36,612 nt of DNA from a virus. Positions 7,337 through 15,149 of the stretch are shown piece by piece (the stretch's first letter is position 1; the number at the start of each line of letters is the position of its first letter). The notes below the pieces were generated by a model. The model ran no database searches. It saw only the letters and a program-made list of their open reading frames with translations, and was not told the DNA's origin. The translations under genes and the position numbers were made by a program. The stretch is from the IMG/VR virus record IMGVR_UViG_3300025407_001409, positions 1 through 36,612 of that record. One strand, written 5' to 3'.

Positions 7337-9179
7337 TTTTGATGTCTTCTTAGACGCACTTACTGGTGATGAATTTTCAGAAAAGCCAGTTACCTTAGAG
7401 CAATTTGTCACAGACAAGCAATATCTAGGGTTGCCTCCTTTATCTGAATTACAGTACAAATCTATTAAAGCATCAACACAAATTTATAAAAAAGATACCT
7501 TATATCGCTTGTACGGCCCCGAAGAGGGTGAAAAAATTTGGAAGCAAACCTGTTCTGAGGTTATTCTACAACTTGGAAAAGGTTCTGGAAAAGACTATAC
7601 ATCTACAATTGCTTGTGCATACATGGTTCATCTATTGCTTTGTCTTTCAGATCCCGCAATATATTATGGTAAACCTCCAGGCGATGCTATTGATATTATT
7701 AACATTGCTATCAATGCTATTCAGGCTAACCGAGTTTTCTTTAAGGGATTTAACCAGCGTATTGAAAAATCACCATGGTTTCAGGGAAAATATGTTGCTA
7801 AGGCAAACATGGTCGAGTTTGATAAATCCGTTACAGTTCACTCAGGTCACTCAGAAAGAGAAGCTTGGGAAGGATATAACGTTTTAGTTGTTATTCTTGA
7901 TGAAATTTCAGGATTTGAATTAGAATCAACCTCTGGCCATGATCAGGCAAAAACTGCGTCATCAATTTATAAGATGTATCGTGCATCTGTAAACTCACGT
8001 TTTCCAGATTTTGGTAAAGTTATTTTGCTTTCATTTCCACGTTTTAAAAACGATTATATTCAGCAAAAGTATAACGAAGCAATTGCAGAAAAAGAAGTTA
8101 TTTTAAGGCATAAGATGCTTAAGGTTGATCCTGATCTACCAGATGGCACAGAAGGTAATGAATTTGAGATAGAATGGGAAGAAGACCATATTATTTCATA
8201 CAAGGTACCAAAGATGTTTGCTCTAAAAAGACCTACATGGGAAGTAAACCCCACAAGAACTATTGAAGATTTTACTATTGACTTTTATACAGACCCAACA
8301 GATGCCTTATCTCGTTTTGCATGTATGCCTCCAGATGCTACCGATGCGTTTTTTAAAAATCGTGCGGTGATTGAAAAAGCGTTCAGCAATCCAAAGTTAA
8401 ATGTTGATGAATATGGCAGGTTTGACGATCATTTTCAACCAGACCCAGACAAATTATATTTTGTGCATGTTGACCTTGCCCAAAAGCATGACCATTGTGC
8501 AGTAGCATTAGCACATACTGATAGCTGGGTTACAATGAAAATTGGTGAAAAATATAAAGAAGCAGCTCCAAGAATTATTGTTGATGCTGTACGTTTTTGG
8601 ACCCCGACTGCATCTAAATCTGTAGACTTTACAGAAGTAAAGGAATATATAATTAGTTTAAGGCAGCGGGGATTTAATTTAAAAATGGTTACGTTCGACC
8701 GTTGGAATTCTCATGATATGATGCAGCAGCTAAAAGCACACGGAATTAATACTGAATTGCTTTCTGTTGCTAAAAAACATTATGAGGATATGTCTTTGTG
8801 TATAACTGAAGAGCGTGTGCTTGGCCCTCAAATTAAATTGTTGATTGATGAGCTATTGCAATTGCGTATTGTAAAGGACAAAGTAGACCACCCTAGAAAG
8901 GGTTCTAAAGACCTTTCTGACGCTGTTTGTGGTGCGATATATAATGCTGTAGCACTTACCCCAAGAGACATAAACGGCGAGGTAGAAATATATACTTATT
9001 CTGGTGTATTTGCAGATGAACTACAACAAATTAAAGATCAATCAGATGCAAGAATAGCTGAAAGCAATCAAATTAGAGTGCCTGAAAAAAAAGAAATTCC
9101 TTTAAATTTGCGGGAATTTATGGGTATTGATGAGGATGATCAAGACGAATTTCAAGTTGACAGCATGAGAATACTATAG
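7329..9179 (+). CDS. terL: Terminase large subunit
   Basis: The 616-residue DNA-packaging motor. The ATPase has Walker A LGKGSGKD (residues 82-89) and Walker B VVILDE (D191, E192). The C-terminal RNase H-like nuclease shows FVHVDLAQKHDH (D382), VTFDRWN (D457) and KGSKDLSDAVCGA (D528/D531), the usual acidic triad. It translocates DNA into proheads and cuts concatemers. It is the best evidence that the window is phage. Its 3' end contains a promoter for the following gene, so the operon likely restarts there; no portal gene follows, unlike the common order. Confidence 0.95.
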   Translation: MSDFDVFLDALTGDEFSEKPVTLEQFVTDKQYLGLPPLSELQYKSIKASTQIYKKDTLYRLYGPEEGEKIWKQTCSEVILQLGKGSGKDYTSTIACAYMVHLLLCLSDPAIYYGKPPGDAIDIINIAINAIQANRVFFKGFNQRIEKSPWFQGKYVAKANMVEFDKSVTVHSGHSEREAWEGYNVLVVILDEISGFELESTSGHDQAKTASSIYKMYRASVNSRFPDFGKVILLSFPRFKNDYIQQKYNEAIAEKEVILRHKMLKVDPDLPDGTEGNEFEIEWEEDHIISYKVPKMFALKRPTWEVNPTRTIEDFTIDFYTDPTDALSRFACMPPDATDAFFKNRAVIEKAFSNPKLNVDEYGRFDDHFQPDPDKLYFVHVDLAQKHDHCAVALAHTDSWVTMKIGEKYKEAAPRIIVDAVRFWTPTASKSVDFTEVKEYIISLRQRGFNLKMVTFDRWNSHDMMQQLKAHGINTELLSVAKKHYEDMSLCITEERVLGPQIKLLIDELLQLRIVKDKVDHPRKGSKDLSDAVCGAIYNAVALTPRDINGEVEIYTYSGVFADELQQIKDQSDARIAESNQIRVPEKKEIPLNLREFMGIDEDDQDEFQVDSMRIL

Positions 9180-9185
9180 TAGAAT
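9157..9185 (+). promoter_or_regulatory. Sigma-A-type promoter, leaderless design
   Basis: TTGACA (9157-9162), a 17-nt spacer and TAGAAT (9180-9185) inside the last codons of terL and the short gap. The ATG at 9192 lies 6 nt after the -10 box and has no Shine-Dalgarno, so the mRNA is probably leaderless. Confidence 0.75.
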
Positions 9186-9191
9186 ACATCT

Positions 9192-9467
9192 ATGATAGCA
9201 AACGGAACATTAAAAACAATAGAAGATCAAGACGACATTTACGTATCTTTAACAGAATTATGTGAATATTTTACGGCTTCAAGCATAAAAATGAAATATG
9301 AAGCAAAAGAAATTGTTGGTGCAGATGCTAAATATGCACAGGGAATGGTGGACATAATGTTTACTATAGCAAATGAACTTTGTGAGTTTGGTAAATTTGA
9401 AGCACAAAAAAGAATGATAAATGGTCCAGAAGACCTTTTAGAAATGATTGATAAAGCAAAAAGATAA
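9192..9467 (+). CDS. Hypothetical helical protein
   Basis: A 91-residue helical, acidic protein. The segment YEAKEIVGADAKYAQGMVDIMFTIANELCEFG looks like a long amphipathic helix pair. No family recognised. It is the first gene after the promoter at 9157 and is followed by the SDR trio with 1 nt between its stop and the next ATG. Confidence 0.65.
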   Translation: MIANGTLKTIEDQDDIYVSLTELCEYFTASSIKMKYEAKEIVGADAKYAQGMVDIMFTIANELCEFGKFEAQKRMINGPEDLLEMIDKAKR

Positions 9468-9468
9468 A

Positions 9469-10236
9469 ATGAAAAAAGTACTAATAATTGGTGGCTCTTC
9501 AAGTATTTGCGATGAAATTATATCCTATTTAGAAGAACATGGTTATGAAATTGATATGTTGACATATCGTGATTATAGAAAAATTTATGGTAATTATAAT
9601 TGGCAACATCTTGATTTAACAAATAAAGATAGTGTTGAAAATTTTATTAATATTTTGCCAGATCAATACTACGATAAAGTAATTTGTGTTCCAACGTATA
9701 ATAGTGGTGGAAGAAATCCATTTATAACAAGTAGAGAATATTTATCTGATTTATTTGGAAATTTTACAATTAATTATATGATATTAATTAGAAGTTTATT
9801 TAAAAAGATTACAAAAAATGGACACATTGTTTATATATCAACTGCTTCTGCCAATATGCCTACAGATATGGTTGATTATTCTGCTGCTAAAGGTGCTTTG
9901 CAAAATTACGTTAGATCTTTGTCAAAAAAAGTTACTGGAGAACAAGTAATTTTTAGTATAGCTCCCACAATGATTTATGAAAGTGCGCCATACTACCAGC
10001 ATCTTGGGATTGTTCCTAAAGGGCATAAAGAAAAAACATTGGGGGGTTATCCACTTCCTGCAACTCAAATTAAAAAAGAAATTATGGATCCAAAAAATGA
10101 AAATTACAATGATACTAGCAAACTTGTAAGGAAAAAAGAAATAGCTAAAATTATTGTAGACGCTGGAGTAAAAGAAAATGGCAAAATAATTTGTCTTGGA
10201 TTTAAACCAGCTCTAAATGATTTTGAAATTAGATAA
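9469..10236 (+). CDS. SDR-family protein 1
   Basis: A 255-residue Rossmann-fold short-chain dehydrogenase/reductase. The nucleotide loop is VLIIGGSSSICDEI, where the final Gly of the classical TGxxxGxG is Cys. The catalytic region has YISTASANM (Ser) and VDYSAAKGAL (YxxxK). ICVPTYNSGGRNPF replaces the usual NNAG strand. The substrate is unknown; SDRs of this shape reduce or epimerise sugars, lipids or polyketides. It closely resembles the third gene of the trio. ATG 9469 is chosen because the protein then starts MKKVLIIGG like its paralogue. Confidence 0.85.
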   Translation: MKKVLIIGGSSSICDEIISYLEEHGYEIDMLTYRDYRKIYGNYNWQHLDLTNKDSVENFINILPDQYYDKVICVPTYNSGGRNPFITSREYLSDLFGNFTINYMILIRSLFKKITKNGHIVYISTASANMPTDMVDYSAAKGALQNYVRSLSKKVTGEQVIFSIAPTMIYESAPYYQHLGIVPKGHKEKTLGGYPLPATQIKKEIMDPKNENYNDTSKLVRKKEIAKIIVDAGVKENGKIICLGFKPALNDFEIR

Positions 10237-10263
10237 AAAATAATATTTAGTATGGAGGCAACT

Positions 10264-10944
10264 TTGCAAAAAGTTTTAATTATTGGCGGGACAAATAAAA
10301 CTGCCACCAGTGTTGCAAGAGAGCTTGAAAATAACGGTTACTCAATAGAAGGAATGACTTATAGAGACACCAAAAAAGTTACAGAATATTTTAAAAACTG
10401 TATATGGAGTCATTTAAATCTTTCAGATAACTATATTGTAAATGATTTTATAAGAAGTCAAAAAGATAAAGAGTATGACAAAATTATTTTTTTTATTTCA
10501 AATTCAACTCAAATTAATGGTACAAAATTAAACGATCAAAGGGATGCTTTAAATCAATTTTATGGAGTTTTTTGTGTAAATTACATTTTATTAATTAATA
10601 GCCTATTAAGTTGTCTTTCTGATAATGGATCAATTATTTTTATATCGTCAAGTGCTGCAGATAATGGCTCAAAAGATCCTATTTATTCAAGTGGTAAAGC
10701 TTTAATACAAAGCTATATATTGTCTTTAAATAATTTGTTAAAAAAAGAACAGTCAGCTTTTTCAATATCTCCAGGCACTATAGCGGGGAGTTTATTTTAT
10801 GAATCTTTACCAGAAGATCATCCAGATAAATTAAACAAAAAAGCAATAACTTATCCTAAAGAAATAGCTAATTTAATTATAAAATCCAAAGATTATTCTG
10901 GTAAAAATGTAAGGCTTTCATGGGGCGAGGATTGGAACAAATGA
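10264..10944 (+). CDS. SDR-family protein 2 (TTG start)
   Basis: A 226-residue paralogue of the flanking SDRs. The nucleotide loop VLIIGGTNKTATSVA is further degraded; FISSSAADN and PIYSSGKAL keep the Ser and YxxxK. The start is decided by GGAGG at 10254-10258: it lies 5 nt before TTG 10264, giving MQKVLIIGG in register with its neighbours, whereas the ATG at 10252 would overlap the GGAGG itself. It overlaps the third SDR by 4 nt. Loss of glycines suggests altered cofactor binding. Confidence 0.8.
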   Translation: MQKVLIIGGTNKTATSVARELENNGYSIEGMTYRDTKKVTEYFKNCIWSHLNLSDNYIVNDFIRSQKDKEYDKIIFFISNSTQINGTKLNDQRDALNQFYGVFCVNYILLINSLLSCLSDNGSIIFISSSAADNGSKDPIYSSGKALIQSYILSLNNLLKKEQSAFSISPGTIAGSLFYESLPEDHPDKLNKKAITYPKEIANLIIKSKDYSGKNVRLSWGEDWNK

Positions 10945-11756
10945 AAAAAGTATTAATTATAGGCGGTTCATCGAGCATCTGCGATGGCATTGTAGATTAT
11001 TTAGAAAAAAATGACCATGAAATTGATTTGATGACTTATAGAAATGAACAAAACAAAAAAAATATTAAAAATTTTGAAAAATACAAATGGGTGCATCTTG
11101 ATTTATTAAGTCAAGAAAGTACTGAAAAAATTATATTCGAACTTCCAGATTTTTATTATGACAAAATTATTTGTGTTCCGACTTATCCAAGTGGGCAGAG
11201 AGAACCGCTAAAGACAACAAGGTTATTTTGGGAAGAATTATTTGGTAAATTTATTATAAATTATATGGATTTAATTAGAAATTTAATATTTAAAAAATTA
11301 AAAAATGATGGACATTTTGTTTTTATGTCTAGCGAAGCTGCTAATTCTATTACAGACATGCATGATTATTCTGCTGCTAAGGCCACAATTCAATCTTATG
11401 TAAGATCATTGTCAAAAAAATCAAAAAATAAAACAATTTTTGTTATAGCTACTACAGGTATATATAAAAGTTTATCTTATTATAATCATGGTGAAGATTA
11501 TTATAAGCATGATCCTGATAGATGGGTTATGAAAGAAGATATAGCTAAGATTATCGTAGAGGCAGATAAAATGGATAATGGTAATATATTCACTTTAGGA
11601 TTTTGTCCTTTAAAAACTGAGATTATTGATCGTTATTCTGGTATTTTATATCCATATAACTATACTGAAGGATCTTATAATTATTGGCATAAAATTGTAA
11701 ATCCTCATGATAGGCCTGAAGATGTAATTGACATATTGGGTGATCGCCCATTATAA
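10941..11756 (+). CDS. SDR-family protein 3
   Basis: A 271-residue SDR beginning MKKVLIIGGSSSICDGI, nearly identical there to the first SDR of the trio, with ICVPTYPSGQREP, FMSSEAANS and HDYSAAKATIQSYVRSLSKK. It has an extra C-terminal tail of about 40 residues rich in Tyr, Pro and Asp. ATG 10941 overlaps the previous stop by 4 nt. The shared segments point to tandem duplication followed by divergence. It is the last gene before the tRNA cluster. Confidence 0.85.
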   Translation: MKKVLIIGGSSSICDGIVDYLEKNDHEIDLMTYRNEQNKKNIKNFEKYKWVHLDLLSQESTEKIIFELPDFYYDKIICVPTYPSGQREPLKTTRLFWEELFGKFIINYMDLIRNLIFKKLKNDGHFVFMSSEAANSITDMHDYSAAKATIQSYVRSLSKKSKNKTIFVIATTGIYKSLSYYNHGEDYYKHDPDRWVMKEDIAKIIVEADKMDNGNIFTLGFCPLKTEIIDRYSGILYPYNYTEGSYNYWHKIVNPHDRPEDVIDILGDRPL

Positions 11757-11770
11757 TACTAATAACGCAA

Positions 11771-11843
11771 TGGGGTGTAGCTCAGCAGGCAGAGCATTCG
11801 ACTGTTAATCGAAATGTCACAGGTTCGATCCCTGTCACCCCAG
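11771..11843 (+). tRNA. tRNA-Asn(GTT)
   Basis: Cloverleaf by eye: acceptor TGGGGTG pairs with CACCCCA, D arm GCTC/GAGC, anticodon stem TTCGA/TCGAA with loop CTGTTAA (anticodon GTT), T arm ACAGG/CCTGT with TTCGATC. No CCA is encoded. Confidence 0.93.
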
Positions 11844-11847
11844 CAAA

Positions 11848-11921
11848 GGTCCGTTAGCTCAGTTGGTTAGAGCGTTGCCCTGTCACGGCAAAGGTCGTCG
11901 GTTCAAGTCCGATACGGATCG
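11848..11921 (+). tRNA. tRNA-Asp(GTC)
   Basis: Acceptor GGTCCGT pairs with ACGGATC (one G-T), D arm GCTC/GAGC, anticodon stem TTGCC/GGCAA with loop CTGTCAC (GTC), T arm GTCGG/CCGAT. No CCA is encoded. Four bases separate it from tRNA-Asn. Confidence 0.93.
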
Positions 11922-11925
11922 CTAG

Positions 11926-11999
11926 GGAGCAGTAGCTTAGTTGGTCAAAGCCCCGAACTCATAATTCGGTAATCGTCAGTTCAAGTCTGACCTGCTCCA
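11926..11999 (+). tRNA. tRNA with CAT anticodon (Met, or Ile2)
   Basis: Acceptor GGAGCAG/CTGCTCC, D arm GCTT/AAGC, anticodon stem CCGAA/TTCGG with loop CTCATAA, T arm GTCAG/CTGAC. The paired G1-C72 argues against an initiator. Elongator Met and lysidine-modified Ile cannot be separated by eye. Confidence 0.92.
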
Positions 12000-12003
12000 C
12001 TAT

Positions 12004-12074
12004 TTCCAGATCGTCTAATGGTAGGACATCACCCTTTGGAGGTGATTATTCTGGTTCGAGTCCAGGTCTGGAAG
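12004..12074 (+). tRNA. tRNA-Gln(TTG)
   Basis: Acceptor TTCCAGA/TCTGGAA, D arm GTCT/GGAC, anticodon stem TCACC/GGTGA with loop CTTTGGA (TTG), T arm TCTGG/CCAGG. No CCA is encoded. Confidence 0.92.
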
Positions 12075-12078
12075 CAAA

Positions 12079-12151
12079 GCCCCAGTAATCCAGCGGTAGA
12101 GATAGTGGACTTAAAATCCATACAGCGACAGTTCGAATCTGTCTTGGGGTA
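12079..12151 (+). tRNA. tRNA with TAA anticodon (Leu), short variable arm
   Basis: Acceptor GCCCCAG/TTGGGGT with G-T at both ends, D stem ATC/GAT, anticodon stem GTGGA/TCCAT with loop CTTAAAA (anticodon TAA, reads UUA), T arm GACAG/CTGTC, discriminator A. The variable region is only five bases, whereas tRNA-Leu is normally class II with a long variable arm. Charging identity is therefore uncertain. Confidence 0.85.
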
Positions 12152-12184
12152 CGATACTAAAGTATCACTTATATAAGGAGAAAA

Positions 12185-12721
12185 ATGAAAACAGTAGGAG
12201 ATAAGTTAGGAAACTTTAATGTTGTTGGCGTAAAGCCAGGAGCATTAACTTATGACGATTCTTCTTTTGAGAATTTGAATCAAGATTCTTTTGCTGGAAA
12301 GTGGAAAATCATTGCATTCTATCCAAAAGATTTTACATTTGTATGTCCAACAGAAATTGTTGCATACGATAAGTTAGTTAATGATTTTAATGACCGTGAT
12401 GCGGTATTGATGACGGGTTCAGTTGACAATGAGTTCTGTAAGGTTGCATGGCGTAACAATCATGTAGATCTTGCTAAGACAAATTCATGGTCATTTGCTG
12501 ATTCAGCTCGTGAACTTTCATCTGATTTGGGTATTATTACCCCTCAAGGAGTTACACTCCGTGCAACATTTATTGTTGATCCAGAGAATGTAATTCAGCA
12601 TATTACAGTAAACAACTTAGATGTGGGTCGCAATGCAGATGAAGCACTACGTGTTTTGGATGCGCTTCAGACTGGTGAGCTTTGTGCTTGCAACCGTCCA
12701 CTCGGAGGAGAAACTCTCTAA
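12185..12721 (+). CDS. ahpC: Alkyl hydroperoxide reductase AhpC (peroxiredoxin)
   Basis: A 178-residue 2-Cys peroxiredoxin. FYPKDFTFVCPTEI holds the peroxidatic C54, and the C-terminal ELCACNRPLGGETL holds C167 and C169, the paired Cys arrangement of mycobacterial AhpC rather than of E. coli AhpC. It reduces alkyl hydroperoxides and peroxynitrite. AAGGAG precedes the ATG, and its stop overlaps ahpD by one base, so the two form an operon just after five tRNAs. A full AhpC/AhpD system in a phage is rare and implies defence against oxidative stress in the infected cell. Confidence 0.96.
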   Translation: MKTVGDKLGNFNVVGVKPGALTYDDSSFENLNQDSFAGKWKIIAFYPKDFTFVCPTEIVAYDKLVNDFNDRDAVLMTGSVDNEFCKVAWRNNHVDLAKTNSWSFADSARELSSDLGIITPQGVTLRATFIVDPENVIQHITVNNLDVGRNADEALRVLDALQTGELCACNRPLGGETL

Positions 12722-13233
12722 TGTCTTGGGTTGATCAACTAAAAGATTCTTTGCCAGAATATGCAAAAGATATTAAGTTGAACTTGGATGCTGTGGTCAA
12801 TCGTTCTACGATTGACCCAGACCAAGCTACTTATTTATCTATTGCTGCTGCTTTTGCAACAGGAAATGGAAAGCTTTTGGCATTCATTGCTGCGGGGGCT
12901 ACAGATGAAGTAGAAAAAAATGCTGCTTTAACTGCTGGTGCTTTGATGGCTCAAAACAATGTATGGTATCCTTACGTTGAAATGGCGGACGATTCTGCTT
13001 TATCTGGTTTACCAGCACAGTTAAGAATGAATGCTATTACATCACATGGCGGTACAACAAAAGCCAAGTTTGAAGCATATTCGTTAGCTTCATCAATTAT
13101 TGGTAAGTGTCATTTTTGCGTTAAGGCGCATTATGAAACTCTTAAGCAAGAGGGATATACAGTAGAGCAGTTGCGTGATATCGGAAGAATTGCGGCAACA
13201 ATTAATGCTTTAAGTAAAATTCTTTCTGCTTAA
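12721..13233 (+). CDS. ahpD: Alkyl hydroperoxidase AhpD
   Basis: A 170-residue AhpD. The active centre keeps every catalytic residue of the Mycobacterium enzyme at the same number: E118, C130 and C133 (GKCHFC) and H137. AhpD passes electrons from lipoamide-linked enzymes (Lpd, SucB) to AhpC, so the phage pair would plug into the host's dehydrogenase complex. The start ATG overlaps the ahpC stop (TAATG), with GGAGGAGA 9-16 nt upstream. Length is normal and nothing looks degraded. Confidence 0.95.
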   Translation: MSWVDQLKDSLPEYAKDIKLNLDAVVNRSTIDPDQATYLSIAAAFATGNGKLLAFIAAGATDEVEKNAALTAGALMAQNNVWYPYVEMADDSALSGLPAQLRMNAITSHGGTTKAKFEAYSLASSIIGKCHFCVKAHYETLKQEGYTVEQLRDIGRIAATINALSKILSA

Positions 13234-13266
13234 AAAAAAGTCCTAAGCAAGACTAAAACTGCTTAT

Positions 13267-13339
13267 GCTTCTATAGCTCAGTTGGTAGAGCAGCAGACTT
13301 TTAATCTGCGGGTCGTAGGTTCGAAACCTACTGGAGGCA
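13267..13339 (+). tRNA. tRNA-Lys(TTT)
   Basis: Acceptor GCTTCTA/TGGAGGC with G-T pairs, D arm GCTC/GAGC, anticodon stem GCAGA/TCTGC with loop CTTTTAA, T arm GTAGG/CCTAC. No CCA is encoded. Confidence 0.93.
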
Positions 13340-13385
13340 CTATAATTATTATTAACAAACTAATAGAAAGAGTATAATTATGAAT

Positions 13386-13613
13386 ATGATGGCAGAAAAA
13401 ACAGAAGAAAAAGCTTATGTTTTAAGTCCACAAGATCGCTGTGATTCTTGTTCTGCCGAAGCTTTAGTTTGGGTAAACGGCGTTGCTGGTGAATTATTGT
13501 TTTGTGGACATCATTATACAAAGCATGAAGAAAAATTAAAAGATTATGCTTTTGAAATTGTTGATGAGCGGGAAAAGCTGATACAAAATAAACTCATAGG
13601 GTCTGAAAACTAA
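13386..13613 (+). CDS. DUF7455-like zinc protein
   Basis: A 75-residue protein with DRCDSCSAEALVWV, then GELLFCGHHYTKHEEKL: a CxxC and a CxHH, the pattern of a small actinobacterial family I recall as DUF7455. Its function is unknown; a single zinc site is likely. TATAAT at 13373-13378 would place the transcript start near 13385, so I take ATG 13386 (or 13389) rather than the ATG at 13380. It lies between two tRNA genes. Confidence 0.75.
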   Translation: MMAEKTEEKAYVLSPQDRCDSCSAEALVWVNGVAGELLFCGHHYTKHEEKLKDYAFEIVDEREKLIQNKLIGSEN

Positions 13614-13618
13614 ATCAA

Positions 13619-13693
13619 ACGGGAGTATCCTAGCTTGGTTTTGGAAGCAGTCTTATAAGCTGTGTATCGTGGGTTCAAATCCCACCTCCCGTA
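13619..13693 (+). tRNA. tRNA-Ile(TAT)
   Basis: Acceptor ACGGGAG/CTCCCGT, D stem TCC/GGA, anticodon stem GCAGT/GCTGT (two wobbles) with loop CTTATAA (TAT), T arm GTGGG/CCCAC, discriminator A. CCA is encoded at 13694-13696. It reads AUA directly, without needing lysidine. Confidence 0.88.
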
Positions 13694-13716
13694 CCAAAAA
13701 TGATATAATTATTTTT

Positions 13717-14409
13717 ATGAAAGAAAAATTGATAGGTTTTGGACCAGTCTATGTTATTAATTTAGAACATAGAAGAGACAGGTATTCAAGCATAACTGAA
13801 CAATTTTTTAGTAACGATATAAATGATTATACTATTATAAATGCTGTTGATTTTAAAAATAAAAATTTAAAAAACATGATAAATGGAAAAGTTCAAGTAA
13901 GAGATCAGGAACTAGCTTGTACTTTGTCGCATTTTAAAGCATGGAAATATTTTATAGAAAATAGTGATTCTGATTATGCAATAATCATAGAAGACGATTT
14001 TTCTTTTGATACAGTAAAATATTGGAATTTTACTTGGAAAGAATATATTAAAAATATTAATATAGAATATGATATGATCCAGCTTGTTATTTTTAATATG
14101 GAAAAAGATTTTAATCCAAAATTTCATAAAAGAACAAGTAAAGACGAATCAACTGCAGCTTATTTAATAAAAAAAGATTATGCAAAAAAAATGCTTAATA
14201 AATATTTAATTGATGGTAAATTTAATTTACCTAAACAATGTGTTGCGGATCATTTTATATATAATGAGGGTAATGTTTATGCAGAAGCTTTATTTGTAGT
14301 TCATGAAGAAATGGGTATGGTTTCAGATATAAACCCTCAAGACAAAAATCTTCAATGGATTGAAAGAGATAAAGTTTTGAATTATTGGAAAAAATTTGAT
14401 ATACTGTAG
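13717..14409 (+). CDS. Glycosyltransferase family 25 (GT25)
   Basis: A 230-residue GT25 enzyme. PVYVINLEHRRDRY is the nucleotide-sugar binding N-terminus, ELACTLSHFKAWKYFI the conserved GE(I/L)xC..SH helix, and IIIEDDFSFD the EDD site. It would transfer a hexose to a protein, lipid or glycan acceptor. An extended -10 (TGATATAAT at 13701-13709) ends 7 nt before ATG 13717, and there is no Shine-Dalgarno, so the transcript is probably leaderless. A structured RNA and a 2OG oxygenase follow directly, a hydroxylase/glycosyltransferase pairing repeated elsewhere in the window. Confidence 0.88.
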   Translation: MKEKLIGFGPVYVINLEHRRDRYSSITEQFFSNDINDYTIINAVDFKNKNLKNMINGKVQVRDQELACTLSHFKAWKYFIENSDSDYAIIIEDDFSFDTVKYWNFTWKEYIKNINIEYDMIQLVIFNMEKDFNPKFHKRTSKDESTAAYLIKKDYAKKMLNKYLIDGKFNLPKQCVADHFIYNEGNVYAEALFVVHEEMGMVSDINPQDKNLQWIERDKVLNYWKKFDIL

Positions 14410-14412
14410 TTA

Positions 14413-14547
14413 GGCTGTGGACGACACACCTTAGTATGGATATAGTTACACATAAACATGTACCTGGATGTAAGAGTTCGGGGAGATAGGGCAGCGTCAT
14501 TTGGTGCTGGAATATTCGTCCACAGCTCCTTGAATTTAGGAGATATA
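14413..14547 (+). ncRNA. Structured leader RNA, riboswitch candidate
   Basis: A roughly 130-nt untranslated stretch between two genes folds strongly. The closing stem pairs 14414-14424 (GCTGTGGACGA) with 14516-14526 (TCGTCCACAGC), 11 perfect pairs plus a G-T. Inside are hairpins TACA/TGTA (14448-14463), CCTGGA/TTCGGG (14463-14482) and CAGCGT/GTGCTG (14492-14509). Directly after it, CTCCT (14526-14530) can pair with the Shine-Dalgarno AGGAG (14538-14542) of the next gene. Base 14526 belongs to both the closing stem and the anti-SD, a typical translational switch. It matches no riboswitch class I can recall. Confidence 0.7.
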
Positions 14548-15126
14548 ATGCCGTTTAAAGATATGTCAGGTGTAGAATTGCTTGGTGACGAAATATATCT
14601 TTATAAAAATTTTTTAACAAAAAAAGAAACAGAAAAAATTTGTAAAAAATTAAAAAAAAGCTCTTGGGAAGATATGTGGGATTTAGATCGTTTAGTTCCA
14701 CAAACAAGTAAAAAAATGAGAGTAACAAAAAAAATTGTAAAGCGTTTAAATAAAATAATTGATGGATATTTAATTGATGGTAATGAAAAAATTAATAGGA
14801 TGGTTGTTGGATCTTATTGGGGCAAGCATTCAGACAATGAAGAATTTGATAAAATTAGAAATCAAGCATTATCTTACAAAGAAGGATTAAAATTCGATTT
14901 AGTTCATAATATAAGGTATGGAGTTGTTGTTTATATAAACGATAACTATGAGGGTGGTGAAATATATTACCCAAATCAAAATATATACTACAAGCCTAAA
15001 GCTGGCGATTTATTAATACATAGCTCAGAAGAAAAGTGTATGCACGGGGTCAGAACTGTTATGTCAGGAGTAAGGTATGCCTGGTCTAGCAACTTAGGAA
15101 ATATGGTAAAAATTCCTATTAATTAA
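14548..15126 (+). CDS. 2OG-Fe(II) oxygenase
   Basis: A 192-residue P4H-like oxygenase: H94 and D96 in GKHSDN, the YINDNYEGGEIYYP strand, H166 in CMHGVRT and an Arg in SGVRYAWS. An in-frame ATG at 14458 lies within the structured RNA and has no RBS; ATG 14548 follows AGGAG at 5-nt spacing and is the real start. Of the eight oxygenases in the window, it alone follows a leader RNA that can mask its RBS, so its dose seems to be controlled. It follows a GT25 gene. Confidence 0.88.
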   Translation: MPFKDMSGVELLGDEIYLYKNFLTKKETEKICKKLKKSSWEDMWDLDRLVPQTSKKMRVTKKIVKRLNKIIDGYLIDGNEKINRMVVGSYWGKHSDNEEFDKIRNQALSYKEGLKFDLVHNIRYGVVVYINDNYEGGEIYYPNQNIYYKPKAGDLLIHSSEEKCMHGVRTVMSGVRYAWSSNLGNMVKIPIN

Positions 15127-15149
15127 TAATTAATGTATAATTAGTTATT

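Noticed and set aside
7528-7887. Alternate-frame gene inside the large terminase
   Set aside because: Shadow frame of terL with no RBS and no recognisable domain.
12079-12151. Stop-codon (UAA) suppressor tRNA
   Set aside because: The anticodon is UAA, which reads UUA; a UAA suppressor would need UUA. Genes here end normally at TAA.
12153-12166. GATAC/GTATC hairpin upstream of ahpC as a regulator
   Set aside because: Only five pairs, may simply separate the tRNA-Leu 3' end from the ahpC leader; no further evidence.
14458-14547. Upstream extension of the 14548 oxygenase to ATG 14458
   Set aside because: The extension lies within the structured RNA, has no Shine-Dalgarno and adds residues unlike the other oxygenases; ATG 14548 has AGGAG.
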